Positions 35,679 to 43,368 of a stretch of 64,000 bases of DNA are shown piece by piece. Both the position numbers and the translations under genes were made by a program. Source of the DNA: JBGPEQ01 sp050180895 (GTDB taxonomy: Bacteria > Pseudomonadota > Alphaproteobacteria > Dongiales > Dongiaceae); assembly GCA_050180895.1 (NCBI GenBank), contig JBFXDS010000015.1, positions 1 to 64,000 of the forward strand. The letters run 5' to 3'. Position 1 is the stretch's first letter. Every line of letters begins with the position of its first letter. The notes below the pieces were generated by a model. That model had not been told where the DNA came from, did no database searches, and saw nothing but the letters and a program-made list of their open reading frames with translations.

Positions 35679-36143
35679 ATGAGCTGGGCAAGCCGCCTCG
35701 GCTTTGTCGCCGCCGCGGTATCTCTCGCGGTAGCGGCAGCGCTCGCCGAGGAACCTTATTCGGCCCTCCGCGGCGACACGCCGCTGACCGAGGAGGGACC
35801 GGCGCCGCGCATGATGCCCGAACGCAACACGGATCTGCGGGAGGTGCGCAACTATCCGGAGCAGCCGCCGGTCATACCGCACGAGACCGACGGTTACGTC
35901 ATCGACGCCCGCAGCAACAAATGCCTGTCCTGTCACGCCCGCGCGCGAACCGGCGAGTCGCAGGCGCCGATGATCAGCATCACCCATTTCATGGATCGCG
36001 ACGGCCAGTTCCTGGCCGCCGTCTCGCCTCGCCGCTATTTCTGCACGCAGTGCCACGTCTCCCAGCTCGACGTGACGCCGCCCGTCGAGAACGACTTCGT
36101 CGACATCGACAGCCTGATGCGGGCGAGCCAGAGCGGCCAATAG
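35679..36143 (+). CDS. napB: Periplasmic nitrate reductase diheme cytochrome NapB
   Basis: 154 residues with an N-terminal signal peptide (about residues 1-23, ending A-L-A). Two heme c sites: C-L-S-C-H at 82-86 and C-T-Q-C-H at 122-126, with M-I-S-I-T-H-F carrying a distal histidine. It passes electrons to NapA. The ATG at 35679 is preceded by GAGGAGG; an in-frame start 36 bases upstream would spoil the signal peptide. Confidence 0.93.
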   Translation: MSWASRLGFVAAAVSLAVAAALAEEPYSALRGDTPLTEEGPAPRMMPERNTDLREVRNYPEQPPVIPHETDGYVIDARSNKCLSCHARARTGESQAPMISITHFMDRDGQFLAAVSPRRYFCTQCHVSQLDVTPPVENDFVDIDSLMRASQSGQ

Positions 36144-36153
36144 GGGAGGGGCG

Positions 36154-36744
36154 ATGCTGTCGTTGCTCGAGCGGTTCTGGCGGACCCTGCGTTCGCCCAG
36201 CCGCTATTTCAGCCTGGGCTCGCTCGTCGTCGCCGGCTTCGTCGCCGGCATCGTCTTCTGGGGCGGCTTCAACACGGCACTGGAGCTCACCAACACCGAG
36301 ACCTTCTGCATCGGCTGCCACGAGATGCATGACAACGTCTATCAGGAGCTGAAGACCACCATCCACTTCACCAACCGGTCCGGCGTCCGCGCCACCTGCC
36401 CGGACTGTCACGTTCCGCACGAATGGACGCACAAGATCGCCCGCAAGATGCAGGCCTCGAAGGAGGTGTGGGGCCATATCTTCGGCACGATCAGCACCCG
36501 CGAGAAGTTTCTCGATGAGCGCCTGGTCCTGGCGCAGCACGAATGGGCGCGCCTCAAGGCCAACGACTCCCTGGAATGCCGCAACTGCCACAGCGAGGTG
36601 TCGATGGACTTCACGCGCCAGAGCCAGCGGGCCGTCGAGGCGCATGAGCGCTTCCTCGTCAGCGGTGAGAAGACCTGCATCGACTGCCACAAGGGCATCG
36701 CCCACCGCCTGCCCGACATGTCCGGCGTGCCCGGCTGGCAGTAG
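36154..36744 (+). CDS. napC: NapC/NirT tetraheme cytochrome c
   Basis: 196 residues. One membrane helix (about residues 22-42) anchors a periplasmic domain with four heme c sites: C-I-G-C-H 52-56, C-P-D-C-H 82-86, C-R-N-C-H 142-146, C-I-D-C-H 175-179. It oxidises quinol and feeds NapB/NapA. Last gene of the nap operon; napF, napG and napH are not present here. Confidence 0.94.
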   Translation: MLSLLERFWRTLRSPSRYFSLGSLVVAGFVAGIVFWGGFNTALELTNTETFCIGCHEMHDNVYQELKTTIHFTNRSGVRATCPDCHVPHEWTHKIARKMQASKEVWGHIFGTISTREKFLDERLVLAQHEWARLKANDSLECRNCHSEVSMDFTRQSQRAVEAHERFLVSGEKTCIDCHKGIAHRLPDMSGVPGWQ

Positions 36745-36768
36745 AGACGCCGGCTCTTCTGACAGCGT

Positions 36769-38301
36769 TCATGCCCGCGCGGGGGCGATCATCCTTGCTC
36801 CCGCCACGATGGCGATCGCGATGACGCCGGTCGTCGCGGCGGCGAACCATAACCCCGCCGCGGCCAGGGCGCCGGTCGCGGCCCAGGTGATGGACGACAA
36901 CGCCTCCGCGAAGGTCGCGACCCGCGACGAGGTCTGGCGCCGGCGGAAGTGGCTGCGCTTGGCCTGCGTGCGGAACCAGAGCTGGATCGCCGTCGCCGAT
37001 GCCGCCGCCAGGGCGATGCCGACGGTCGTCACCAGGGCGCAGAAGGGCGCCGCGAGGGCGAGAGCGGCGACGAACGGTGCGAACGGCAGGGCGATGCCGC
37101 CCATGACGGCCTCGATCTTCGCGCGCAATACGCCTCCGGCGGGCACCGGCGCCGCCGCGACGAGGTCGGGCGCGTCCTCGCCGGAAATGGCGAGCCAGGC
37201 CAACCCGCCCGCCAGCTGTCCGGCCGCCATGATCAGGACCGGCGCGAGCAGGGCCAGGGTGCCCGCGCCGTGGGCGAAGTTGCGCCACAGCAACACCGCC
37301 GGCGGCAGCAGATAGAGCAGCTGCATCAGGCTCTGCGACAGCAGCCAGGGATCGCGCATCAGCAGCATCCACTCCTTGCGGCGAAGGGCGCGCGCCGGCG
37401 AGCCGCGCCGGAAGCCGGCCCGGGCCCGCTGTCGCCGCGCGGCGGCCGGGGACAGGCCAGCCGCGGCGATCGCATGGCGTGCGAACTGCGGCGCGAAGAT
37501 GGCGACGGCGCCGCCGAACAGCAGGAGGCTCGCGCCGAGCACGGCCGCCAGCGCCGCCGCATCGCCAAGGATCGCGCGCGCCGGCCACCAGAGGAGGCTG
37601 TTCACGTCGGGCGCCAGCGCCATCATCTCCGCCGACTGCAGGAAGGCGGTCCGCGACAGGTTGCCGTAGGAGAGGATGGCCGCCACCTGCAGGCCGATGA
37701 CGAAGGCGGCGCCGATCACGGCCGCCATGATCTGCGCCGCCAGCCGCGTGCGCCGCGGGCCGAGCGTGCGGAACAGCGCCATCGTCAGGGCGACGGCCAG
37801 CGCGGTCGCCGCCAGCCCCAGCGCCGCGACCACGCCGTAGGCGCCGAGCCACCGCGGCCCACCCTGCACGGCCAGCACGTTGATGAAGGGCGCCGCCAAC
37901 AACATGGACATGCAGGTGATCGAGAGTGCCATCGCGGCGATGCGCACGGCGAAGAGCCGGCGCGCCGACACCGGCGAGGAGAGGATGAGGTCGAGGTCGG
38001 CGCGGCTGTAAAAGGCGCGCGTCACCGACTCCATGGCCTGCGACAGCATCAGCGACCAGGACAGCGCGGCGCTGCCGGTGATGACGATCAGCGCCGGCTT
38101 GTCGGGATCGACTCCCACCGCGGCATAGCGCGCCACCATCGAATAGGCGATCAGATGCATGAAGACGACGAAGCCAGCGAACCCGGCCGCCACCAGCCGC
38201 GCGCGATACCGCCGCCCGGCCGTCATCATGTAAAGCCAGTCGCGCCAGGTCAGCCGGCACTCGTGCCGCGCGAACCAGGTCAGCGTGCCGGTCCGGCTCA
38301 T
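36769..38301 (-). CDS. ABC transporter membrane subunit
   Basis: 510 residues with about twelve hydrophobic segments and a charged loop near residues 275-305 rich in arginine. Resembles ABC-2-like permeases of unknown substrate. It is translated from an ATG that overlaps the stop of its ATPase gene (ATGA), so they form one exporter. No conserved substrate-binding pattern was recognised. The convergent napC gene ends 24 bases away. Confidence 0.75.
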   Translation of the reverse strand: MSRTGTLTWFARHECRLTWRDWLYMMTAGRRYRARLVAAGFAGFVVFMHLIAYSMVARYAAVGVDPDKPALIVITGSAALSWSLMLSQAMESVTRAFYSRADLDLILSSPVSARRLFAVRIAAMALSITCMSMLLAAPFINVLAVQGGPRWLGAYGVVAALGLAATALAVALTMALFRTLGPRRTRLAAQIMAAVIGAAFVIGLQVAAILSYGNLSRTAFLQSAEMMALAPDVNSLLWWPARAILGDAAALAAVLGASLLLFGGAVAIFAPQFARHAIAAAGLSPAAARRQRARAGFRRGSPARALRRKEWMLLMRDPWLLSQSLMQLLYLLPPAVLLWRNFAHGAGTLALLAPVLIMAAGQLAGGLAWLAISGEDAPDLVAAAPVPAGGVLRAKIEAVMGGIALPFAPFVAALALAAPFCALVTTVGIALAAASATAIQLWFRTQAKRSHFRRRQTSSRVATFAEALSSITWAATGALAAAGLWFAAATTGVIAIAIVAGARMIAPARA

Positions 38302-39059
38302 GCCGCCGCGGCGTCCTGGCCGACCAGGGCGAGGAATGTGTCCTCCAGGCTGCTGCCGCTCTTGCCCGCCTGCCGGCGCAGCTCCTCCAGCGTGCCCTCG
38401 GCGATCAGCCGGCCGCCGGCGATCACGCCGATGCGGTCGGCCATGCGCTCGGCCACCTCCAGGATGTGTGTGGTCATGATGACGGTGCTGCCGGCGCGTA
38501 CGCGTTCGCGCAGCACCTCCTTCACCTGGCGGGCGGAGCCGGCGTCGAGTCCGGTGAGCGGCTCGTCCAGGATGATCAGCTTCGGCTCGTGCACGAGCGC
38601 GCCGGCGAGCGCCACCTTCTGCCGCATGCCCTTGGAGAATCCCTCGCAGCGCTCCTGCGCGTGCGCCTCCAGCCCGAGCCAGCCGATGAGGTCGCGCGCG
38701 CGCGTTTCGGCCAGGGCGGGATCGACGCTCCACAGGCCGGCGACGAACTCGAGATATTCGAGCGGCGTGAGCTTGTCGTAGATCATGGGCTCGTCGGAGA
38801 GCCAGGCCATGATCTGCTTCGCCGCCACCGGATCGGCCAGGGCGTCGATGCCGAACACCGCGATCGAGCCGCTGTCCGGCCGCAGCAGGCCGGTGACCAT
38901 CCGCAAGGTCGTCGTCTTGCCGGCGCCGTTGGGCCCGAGCAGCGTGTAGAACTCGCCGCCGCGGACGCGGAGGTCGAGCCCGTCGACGGCGGGCCGCTCG
39001 AACCGCTTGACGAGGTCGCGGATCTCGAGGCCGAGCGTGGCGGCGGCGGTCATCGGCAT
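38298..39059 (-). CDS. ABC transporter ATP-binding subunit
   Basis: 253 residues. Walker A G-P-N-G-A-G-K-T-T, signature F-S-K-G-M-R-Q-K, Walker B L-I-I-L-D-E-P-L-T-G-L-D and switch histidine T-T-H. This F-S-K-G-M form and the ABC-2 neighbour suggest a CcmA/NatA-like exporter subunit. Two in-frame ATGs (39059 and 39053) are equally likely. The frame is open far upstream but that part is antisense to the HD-domain gene region. Confidence 0.87.
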   Translation of the reverse strand: MPMTAAATLGLEIRDLVKRFERPAVDGLDLRVRGGEFYTLLGPNGAGKTTTLRMVTGLLRPDSGSIAVFGIDALADPVAAKQIMAWLSDEPMIYDKLTPLEYLEFVAGLWSVDPALAETRARDLIGWLGLEAHAQERCEGFSKGMRQKVALAGALVHEPKLIILDEPLTGLDAGSARQVKEVLRERVRAGSTVIMTTHILEVAERMADRIGVIAGGRLIAEGTLEELRRQAGKSGSSLEDTFLALVGQDAAAA

Positions 39060-39138
39060 GGCGGTGGGTTGCTGGCAGCCCCGTGGGTCTGCCGCCACCC
39101 TAGGAACCAGAAGTTTCCGGAAGGTAAAGGCGCCGGTA

Positions 39139-39684
39139 TCAGCCGCACGCCAGCGCCGCCAGCCGTTCGCGATAATGCTGCAGATCCGGCACCTTGACGC
39201 CGTCGAGCTTGCCGCCGTCGTCCCACCGCCGCAGGCGGGTGGCTGCCGCGGCATGCGGCGATGCCGCGAACGACGCCGCCTCCGCCGCCGACATCGGGCC
39301 GCCCTGCTTGCCGAGCGAGTGGATGGAGGCCGGCGACAGCTTGGCGAAATAGTCCGCCTCGGTCGCGCAGAGATAGCGCTTCGCCGCGACATGCAGCCGC
39401 ACGGGCTCGCTGACCGCGGGGCCGAAATGGCGCGCCAGCCAGTCGCCGCCGGAACGGTCGTGCTTGTGGTAGCCGTAGGAATCGTCGGTCGGCTGCAGGA
39501 AATGGCCGATGTCGTGCAGCAGCGCGGCGACGACGAGGCTGTCCTCAGCACCCTCGGCCTCGGCTAGCGCCGCGGTCTGCAGCGCGTGCTCTAGCTGGGT
39601 CACGCCCTCGCCGTAGGATTCGCCACCACAGCGCGCGAACAGCGCCTCGATCTCTTGAACCACGCGGTCAATGCTGGACGTCAC
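39139..39684 (-). CDS. HD-domain oxygenase of the PhnZ/TmpB type
   Basis: 181 residues. The helical HD fold has the metal residues E/H-H33, H57-D58 and H73/H75, plus a late aspartate in R-R-W-D-D. The opening G-E-S-Y-G-E-G-V-T-Q-L-E-H-A-L-Q matches the phosphonate-degrading HD oxygenases (TIGR03276/PhnZ/TmpB), where a tyrosine and a glutamate just before the first histidine hold the active site (here Y24 and E26). These enzymes use a mixed-valence diiron centre to split the C-P bond of 1-hydroxyphosphonates. The gene for a TmpA-like hydroxylase lies directly upstream on the same strand (143 bases, filled by a repeat). The pairing makes TmpB the best guess. Confidence 0.8.
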   Translation of the reverse strand: MTSSIDRVVQEIEALFARCGGESYGEGVTQLEHALQTAALAEAEGAEDSLVVAALLHDIGHFLQPTDDSYGYHKHDRSGGDWLARHFGPAVSEPVRLHVAAKRYLCATEADYFAKLSPASIHSLGKQGGPMSAAEAASFAASPHAAAATRLRRWDDGGKLDGVKVPDLQHYRERLAALACG

Positions 39685-39715
39685 AGCGCATATCTCCGGC
39701 CTGCACGACGAATCC

Positions 39716-39800
39716 TGCGTCCTTCGACAGGCTCAGGATGAGGGGAAATCTTTGTGGCACGAAGAAAGACCCTCATCCTGAGCCTGTCGAAGGACGCACG
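39716..39800. repeat. Full 85-bp inverted dispersed repeat (CCTTCGACAGGCTCAGGATG arms)
   Basis: Left arm 39716-39742, right arm 39770-39798 (its reverse complement), with a smaller inverted middle around TTTGTGGCACGAAGAAAG. It fills the gap between the two phosphonate genes and could fold as a long hairpin in their shared transcript. Confidence 0.75.
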
Positions 39801-39826
39801 GCGCCGGTCCCACCCTTCTGTAAGCA

Positions 39827-40984
39827 TCATGCGCCCTCCAGCACGCGCAGCTTGCTCAGCAGCCCGTCCTTGTCGGCATAGGCGCCCTGCAGATGGCGGC
39901 GGCCGGCGGCGAAGCCGCGGCGGCCATGCAGCACCCGCTGGTTGTCGACGATGAACAGGTCGCCGGCGGCGAGCTTGAACCCGGCGATTGCATCGGCGTC
40001 GTGCAGCAGTCGGCCGAAGCGGCGATAGGCGCGGTAGTACGGCGCGACGACGTCTTCCGGCAGGTCGAAAGGCGCGGCGGAGCGGTTGTTGTAGCGCACC
40101 GCGCGCAGTTCGCCCTCGCTGTCGAGCTCGATCAGCGGCGCCGTGCAGCGCAGATCGACCTTGCCCGTCTCGACGTAGCGGAACGGCACGGCGTGGCGCG
40201 TCAGCAGCGCGAAATCCTCCGGCTGCTCACGCTGCAGCCGCTCGGCGGCGTTGAACCCGTCGACGACGATGGACTCGCCGCCCTCGGCCTCCGCCTCCAG
40301 GCAATGCAGCAGCTGCAGCTGCGGCACCGGGTCGCGATAGGGGTTGTCCGTATGGTTGCCCAGGGCGAGGCCGGTATAGGCGAGGTTGGTCGGGTTCTCC
40401 ACCGACACCACGTCGAACAGCCGGCCGTAGTTGGTCTCGCGCACATGGCCGAATAGCGCGATGACGCGGCAGACCATGCCTTGCTCGGCCGGCACGCCCG
40501 TGAGCAGCGCGAATCCCAGCTCCTGCACCTGCCGCAGCCAGGCCGCCAGGGCGCGGCCGCCCTGCGCCACCTCGGCATAGCGGCCGGTCGGCAGATGCGC
40601 CGCCAGCGTCTTGTCCCACAGCCGCCGCCGCGGCCGCCGCTCCGCGCGCGAGGCGGCGTCGAGGGCATGGTCGCGCAGCCAGTCGGCGGCGAAGGTGACG
40701 GTCGGCCCATCCGGCGCGAAGGTCACGGCCACGCCGTTTGCCGACGGCGCGGCTGCGGCGATCGCCGGCTCCTCCGGCAGTGCCGCGATATCGAACAGCC
40801 GTTGTCCGTCCGGCCCGTGGCGCCCGTCCGGCCGGTTGTCGAGCAGCCAGACGGCGGCGAACCGGCTGCGCCGTCCGTCCGCCCACTCGACGGTGAGCTC
40901 GTGTCCGTCGTGCCGAATCGCCGCGATCCGCGCCTGGTCGCGCGGGCGGGGAGACGCGGCAATGGCAGGCTCTGTCTGCGCCAT
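39827..40984 (-). CDS. TmpA-like 2-oxoglutarate/Fe(II) dioxygenase (gamma-butyrobetaine hydroxylase family)
   Basis: 385 residues. Residues 1-95 form the DUF971-like N-terminal domain of the betaine-hydroxylase family; residues 100-380 form the TauD fold. The iron site is H211-x-D213 (G-N-H-T-D-N-P-Y) with H353 (V-L-H-G-R), and R363/R364 is placed to bind 2-oxoglutarate. In carnitine-pathway relatives three cysteines and a histidine in the N-terminal domain bind zinc; here the segment L-D-N-R-P-D-G-R-H-G-P-D-G-Q-R has no cysteine. With the HD oxygenase downstream it fits TmpA, which hydroxylates 2-trimethylaminoethylphosphonate before C-P cleavage to glycine betaine and phosphate. Gamma-butyrobetaine hydroxylase is the alternative. 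Confidence 0.8.
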   Translation of the reverse strand: MAQTEPAIAASPRPRDQARIAAIRHDGHELTVEWADGRRSRFAAVWLLDNRPDGRHGPDGQRLFDIAALPEEPAIAAAAPSANGVAVTFAPDGPTVTFAADWLRDHALDAASRAERRPRRRLWDKTLAAHLPTGRYAEVAQGGRALAAWLRQVQELGFALLTGVPAEQGMVCRVIALFGHVRETNYGRLFDVVSVENPTNLAYTGLALGNHTDNPYRDPVPQLQLLHCLEAEAEGGESIVVDGFNAAERLQREQPEDFALLTRHAVPFRYVETGKVDLRCTAPLIELDSEGELRAVRYNNRSAAPFDLPEDVVAPYYRAYRRFGRLLHDADAIAGFKLAAGDLFIVDNQRVLHGRRGFAAGRRHLQGAYADKDGLLSKLRVLEGA

Positions 40985-41110
40985 GATGGTTCCCTATGGC
41001 AGGACGTCGTTACGGTAAGGCATGCGGCGGTCGCTGTCGATGCGCGCGGTGCCACAACCCCGACGCACGATCCTGATGCATCGCGCCGGCCCGCCGGGTA
41101 GGCTGGTGCC

Positions 41111-41536
41111 ATGCCGCCGGCCCTCACCCACATCGCCCTCCATGTCCGCGATCTCGACGCCTGCATCGCCTTCTATCGCGAGTACTGCGGCATGACGGTC
41201 GTGCATGAGCGCAGCGATCATGGCCATCGCGTCGTCTGGCTGGCCGAGCCGGGGAAGGAGGCCGACTTCATCCTCGTGATGATCCCCGGCGGTCCCGGCC
41301 GCCGGCAGGCCGAGCAGGACTACAGCCATTTCGGCTTCGCGCTGGAGAGCCGCGCCGCCGTCGACGCCCTGGCCGACAAGGCCGCGGCGGCCGGCCGGCT
41401 CGTCTGGCCGCCGCGCGAGGAACCGTTTCCCGTCGGCTACTATTGCGGTGTGCGCGACCCCGACGGCAATTTCGTCGAGTTCAGCTACGGCCAGCCGTTG
41501 GGCCCGGGAGCGGCGCAGGCCGATCGTCGGCAATGA
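41111..41536 (+). CDS. VOC-superfamily (glyoxalase-like) protein
   Basis: 141 residues, two beta-alpha-beta-beta-beta modules. Metal ligands are visible: H7 (T-H-I-A-L-H-V), a histidine in Y-S-H-F-G-F, and a glutamate in G-N-F-V-E-F-S-Y. Such proteins include glyoxalase I, dioxygenases and resistance proteins; the reaction is unknown. TAGGCT lies seven bases before the ATG, so the message may be leaderless. Divergent from the dioxygenase gene. Confidence 0.78.
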   Translation: MPPALTHIALHVRDLDACIAFYREYCGMTVVHERSDHGHRVVWLAEPGKEADFILVMIPGGPGRRQAEQDYSHFGFALESRAAVDALADKAAAAGRLVWPPREEPFPVGYYCGVRDPDGNFVEFSYGQPLGPGAAQADRRQ

Positions 41537-41573
41537 ACAGGCAGACGCGGCAGAAAGGTCGCGGCACGCGGAG

Positions 41574-41747
41574 ACGCGGAGACGCGGAGAGTCGAGCGTT
41601 GGAGCAACGCTGTGCGTCCTTCGACAAGCTCAGGATGAGGGCCTTTCTTTGTGCCACGAAGATTTTCCCTCATCCTGAGCTTGTCGAAGGACGCACAACG
41701 CCCGTGCCAGCCGATATCCTCCGCGCCTCCGCGTCTCCGCGTGAACC
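41574..41747. repeat. Nested palindrome of two dispersed repeat families
   Basis: Outer arms: CACGCGGAGACGCGGAG (41574-41590) and its reverse complement (41718-41747). Inner arms: the CCTTCGACAAGCTCAGGATG unit (41612-41640) and its reverse complement (41668-41696). The whole 174 bases reads nearly the same on both strands. It fills the gap between the VOC gene and meaB; nothing else is seen there. Confidence 0.75.
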
Positions 41748-41780
41748 AATCCTGAGTCGGCCGGGAGACATGGCCCGGCC

Positions 41781-42806
41781 ATGACGAAGCGGTCGCCGCC
41801 CAAGCCGAAGTCGGACGATCTCGCCGCCACCGCCATCGCCGGTGACCGCCGCGCTCTCGCCCGCGCGATTACCCTCATCGAGTCCACGCGCGCCGATCAC
41901 AGGGCCGAAGCCGCGGCGCTGCTGGAGGCGCTGCTGCCGCGGGCCGGCCGGTCGATCCGCCTCGGCATCTCGGGCGCGCCCGGCGTCGGCAAGTCGACCT
42001 TCATCGAGGCCGTCGGGCTGCACGCCATCGGCCAGGGCCGGCGCGTCGCCGTGCTCGCCGTCGATCCCTCCTCGAAACGCGGCGGCGGCTCCATCCTCGG
42101 CGACAAGACGCGCATGGCCGGGCTGGCGGCGGACGAGCGCGCCTTCATCCGTCCCTCGCCGGCGGGCGAGACCCTCGGCGGTGTCGCCCGCCGCACGCGG
42201 GAGTCGATCACGGCCGTCGAGGCTGCCGGGTTCGACCTGGTGATCGTCGAAACCGTCGGCGTCGGCCAGTCGGAGACGGCGGTGTCGGAGATGGTCGACA
42301 TGTTCGTGCTGCTGCTGCAGCCGGGCGCCGGCGACGACCTGCAGGGCATGAAGCGCGGCATCGTCGAGTTGGCCGACCTCATCCTCGTCAACAAGGCCGA
42401 CGGCGAGCTCGCCGCCGCCGCGGGCCGCACTGCCGCCGACTACGGCAACGCGCTCCGCTTGCTGCATCCGCCGACGCCCGGCTGGACGCCGGAGGTGCGG
42501 CAATGCTCGGCCCTGACCGGTGCGGGCATCGCCGAGGCCTGGGAGACCGTCGGTCGCTTTCGCCAGGCGATGACCGAAGGCGGCCGGCTGCAGGCCCGGC
42601 GCCGCGACCAGGCGAAGGCGGCCCTCGGCCGCGAGCTGACGGAGAGCCTGCTGGCCGCGCTGCGGGCGGATGCCGAGGCGGCGCGACGCCTGGCCGATCT
42701 GGAGGCCCGCGTCGCCGCCGGCCGGATCGGTCCGACCGCAGCCGCCGACGCGCTGGTGGCGGAGCTGCTGGGCGCCGCGTCGGCAGGGCGTAAGCCTTTG
42801 AAATGA
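41781..42806 (+). CDS. meaB: MeaB, GTPase chaperone of methylmalonyl-CoA mutase
   Basis: 341 residues, G3E-family GTPase that loads and protects adenosylcobalamin in methylmalonyl-CoA mutase. P-loop G-A-P-G-V-G-K-S at 65-72, D-P-S-S (switch I region), E-T-V-G-V-G-Q-S-E, and base-recognition N-K-A-D. The C-terminal helices for dimerisation are complete. Its client, the mutase, is encoded 18.7 kb away rather than next to it. Confidence 0.93.
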   Translation: MTKRSPPKPKSDDLAATAIAGDRRALARAITLIESTRADHRAEAAALLEALLPRAGRSIRLGISGAPGVGKSTFIEAVGLHAIGQGRRVAVLAVDPSSKRGGGSILGDKTRMAGLAADERAFIRPSPAGETLGGVARRTRESITAVEAAGFDLVIVETVGVGQSETAVSEMVDMFVLLLQPGAGDDLQGMKRGIVELADLILVNKADGELAAAAGRTAADYGNALRLLHPPTPGWTPEVRQCSALTGAGIAEAWETVGRFRQAMTEGGRLQARRRDQAKAALGRELTESLLAALRADAEAARRLADLEARVAAGRIGPTAAADALVAELLGAASAGRKPLK

Positions 42807-42830
42807 CGCGGCGATCCTCGAAAGCCGAAC

Positions 42831-42881
42831 GCCCCGCCGTCCGTCGCGGCCCTTGACGCGGCGGGGCGCGCAGCGTAAAAC
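42831..42881 (+). promoter_or_regulatory. rpmB promoter overlapping a GC-rich inverted repeat
   Basis: Promoter: TTGACG (42853-42858), 17-base spacer, TAAAAC (42876-42881), leader about 52 bases. The -35 box and spacer lie inside a stem formed by GCCCCGCCG (42831-42839) and CGGCGGGGC (42859-42867), extended by CGTC/GACG. The stem may end meaB transcription, or it may be an operator. Confidence 0.5.
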
Positions 42882-42894
42882 CCGCCGCTCGCAC

Positions 42895-42914
42895 CGGGGC
42901 GCACCACCGCCCCG
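42895..42914 (+). terminator. Terminator-like hairpin in the rpmB leader
   Basis: CGGGGCG (42895-42901), loop CACCAC, CGCCCCG (42908-42914), then TTTCGCTTTATG. It sits 25 bases before the rpmB start, downstream of its promoter, so it could act as an attenuator. The T-run is short, so termination would be partial at best. Confidence 0.4.
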
Positions 42915-42939
42915 TTTCGCTTTATGAGAGGATACCGTC

Positions 42940-43245
42940 ATGTCCCGGCGCTGCTCGATTTCCGGCAAGGGCGTCCAGTCCGGCCACAATGTCAGCCATG
43001 CCAACAACAAGACCAAGCGCCGCTTCCTGCCCAACCTGCAGTCGACGCGGCTGGTGAGCGACGCCCTCAACCAGCAGGTGCGGCTGCGCCTGACCCCGCA
43101 CGCCATCCGCACCATCGAGCACAATGGCGGCCTCGACGCCTACCTGCTGGACACGCCCGACGGCAAGCTTCCCGAGGACGCCCGTCGCCTCAAGCACCGC
43201 ATCGCCCGCGCCGCCGAGAAGGCGGCCGCCAAGCCCGCGGCCTGA
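42940..43245 (+). CDS. rpmB: Ribosomal protein bL28
   Basis: 101 residues, large-subunit protein. Opens S-R-R-C-S-I-S-G-K-G-V-Q-S-G-H-N-V-S-H-A, the standard alphaproteobacterial form with two extra basic tail segments. GAGAGG precedes the ATG. Single gene with its own promoter. Confidence 0.95.
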   Translation: MSRRCSISGKGVQSGHNVSHANNKTKRRFLPNLQSTRLVSDALNQQVRLRLTPHAIRTIEHNGGLDAYLLDTPDGKLPEDARRLKHRIARAAEKAAAKPAA

Positions 43246-43255
43246 CGACGACAGG

Positions 43256-43363
43256 CCCTCACCCCCACCCTCTCCCGCTGCGCGGGCGAGGGGGCTATCG
43301 AAACCGACCGCCTCGACAGCGTCCCCTCTCCCGCGGGAGCGGGAGAGGGATAGGGTGAGGGGG
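43256..43363. repeat. Two copies of the CCCTCTCCC...GGGAGAGGG dispersed hairpin repeat
   Basis: First copy 43256-43291 (CCCTCACCCCCACCCTCTCC, then loop CGCTGCGCG), second copy 43323-43363 in the opposite sense (ending GGATAGGGTGAGGG). Both can form hairpins between rpmB and queA, and could help end rpmB transcription. Relatives lie at 30664-30703, 48269-48311 and 61963-62000. Confidence 0.7.
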
Positions 43364-43368
43364 CGCGC

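Noticed and set aside
43256..43363. Classic intrinsic terminator after rpmB
   Set aside because: The hairpins are copies of a dispersed repeat and lack a T-run. They may still stop transcription, but are listed as repeats.
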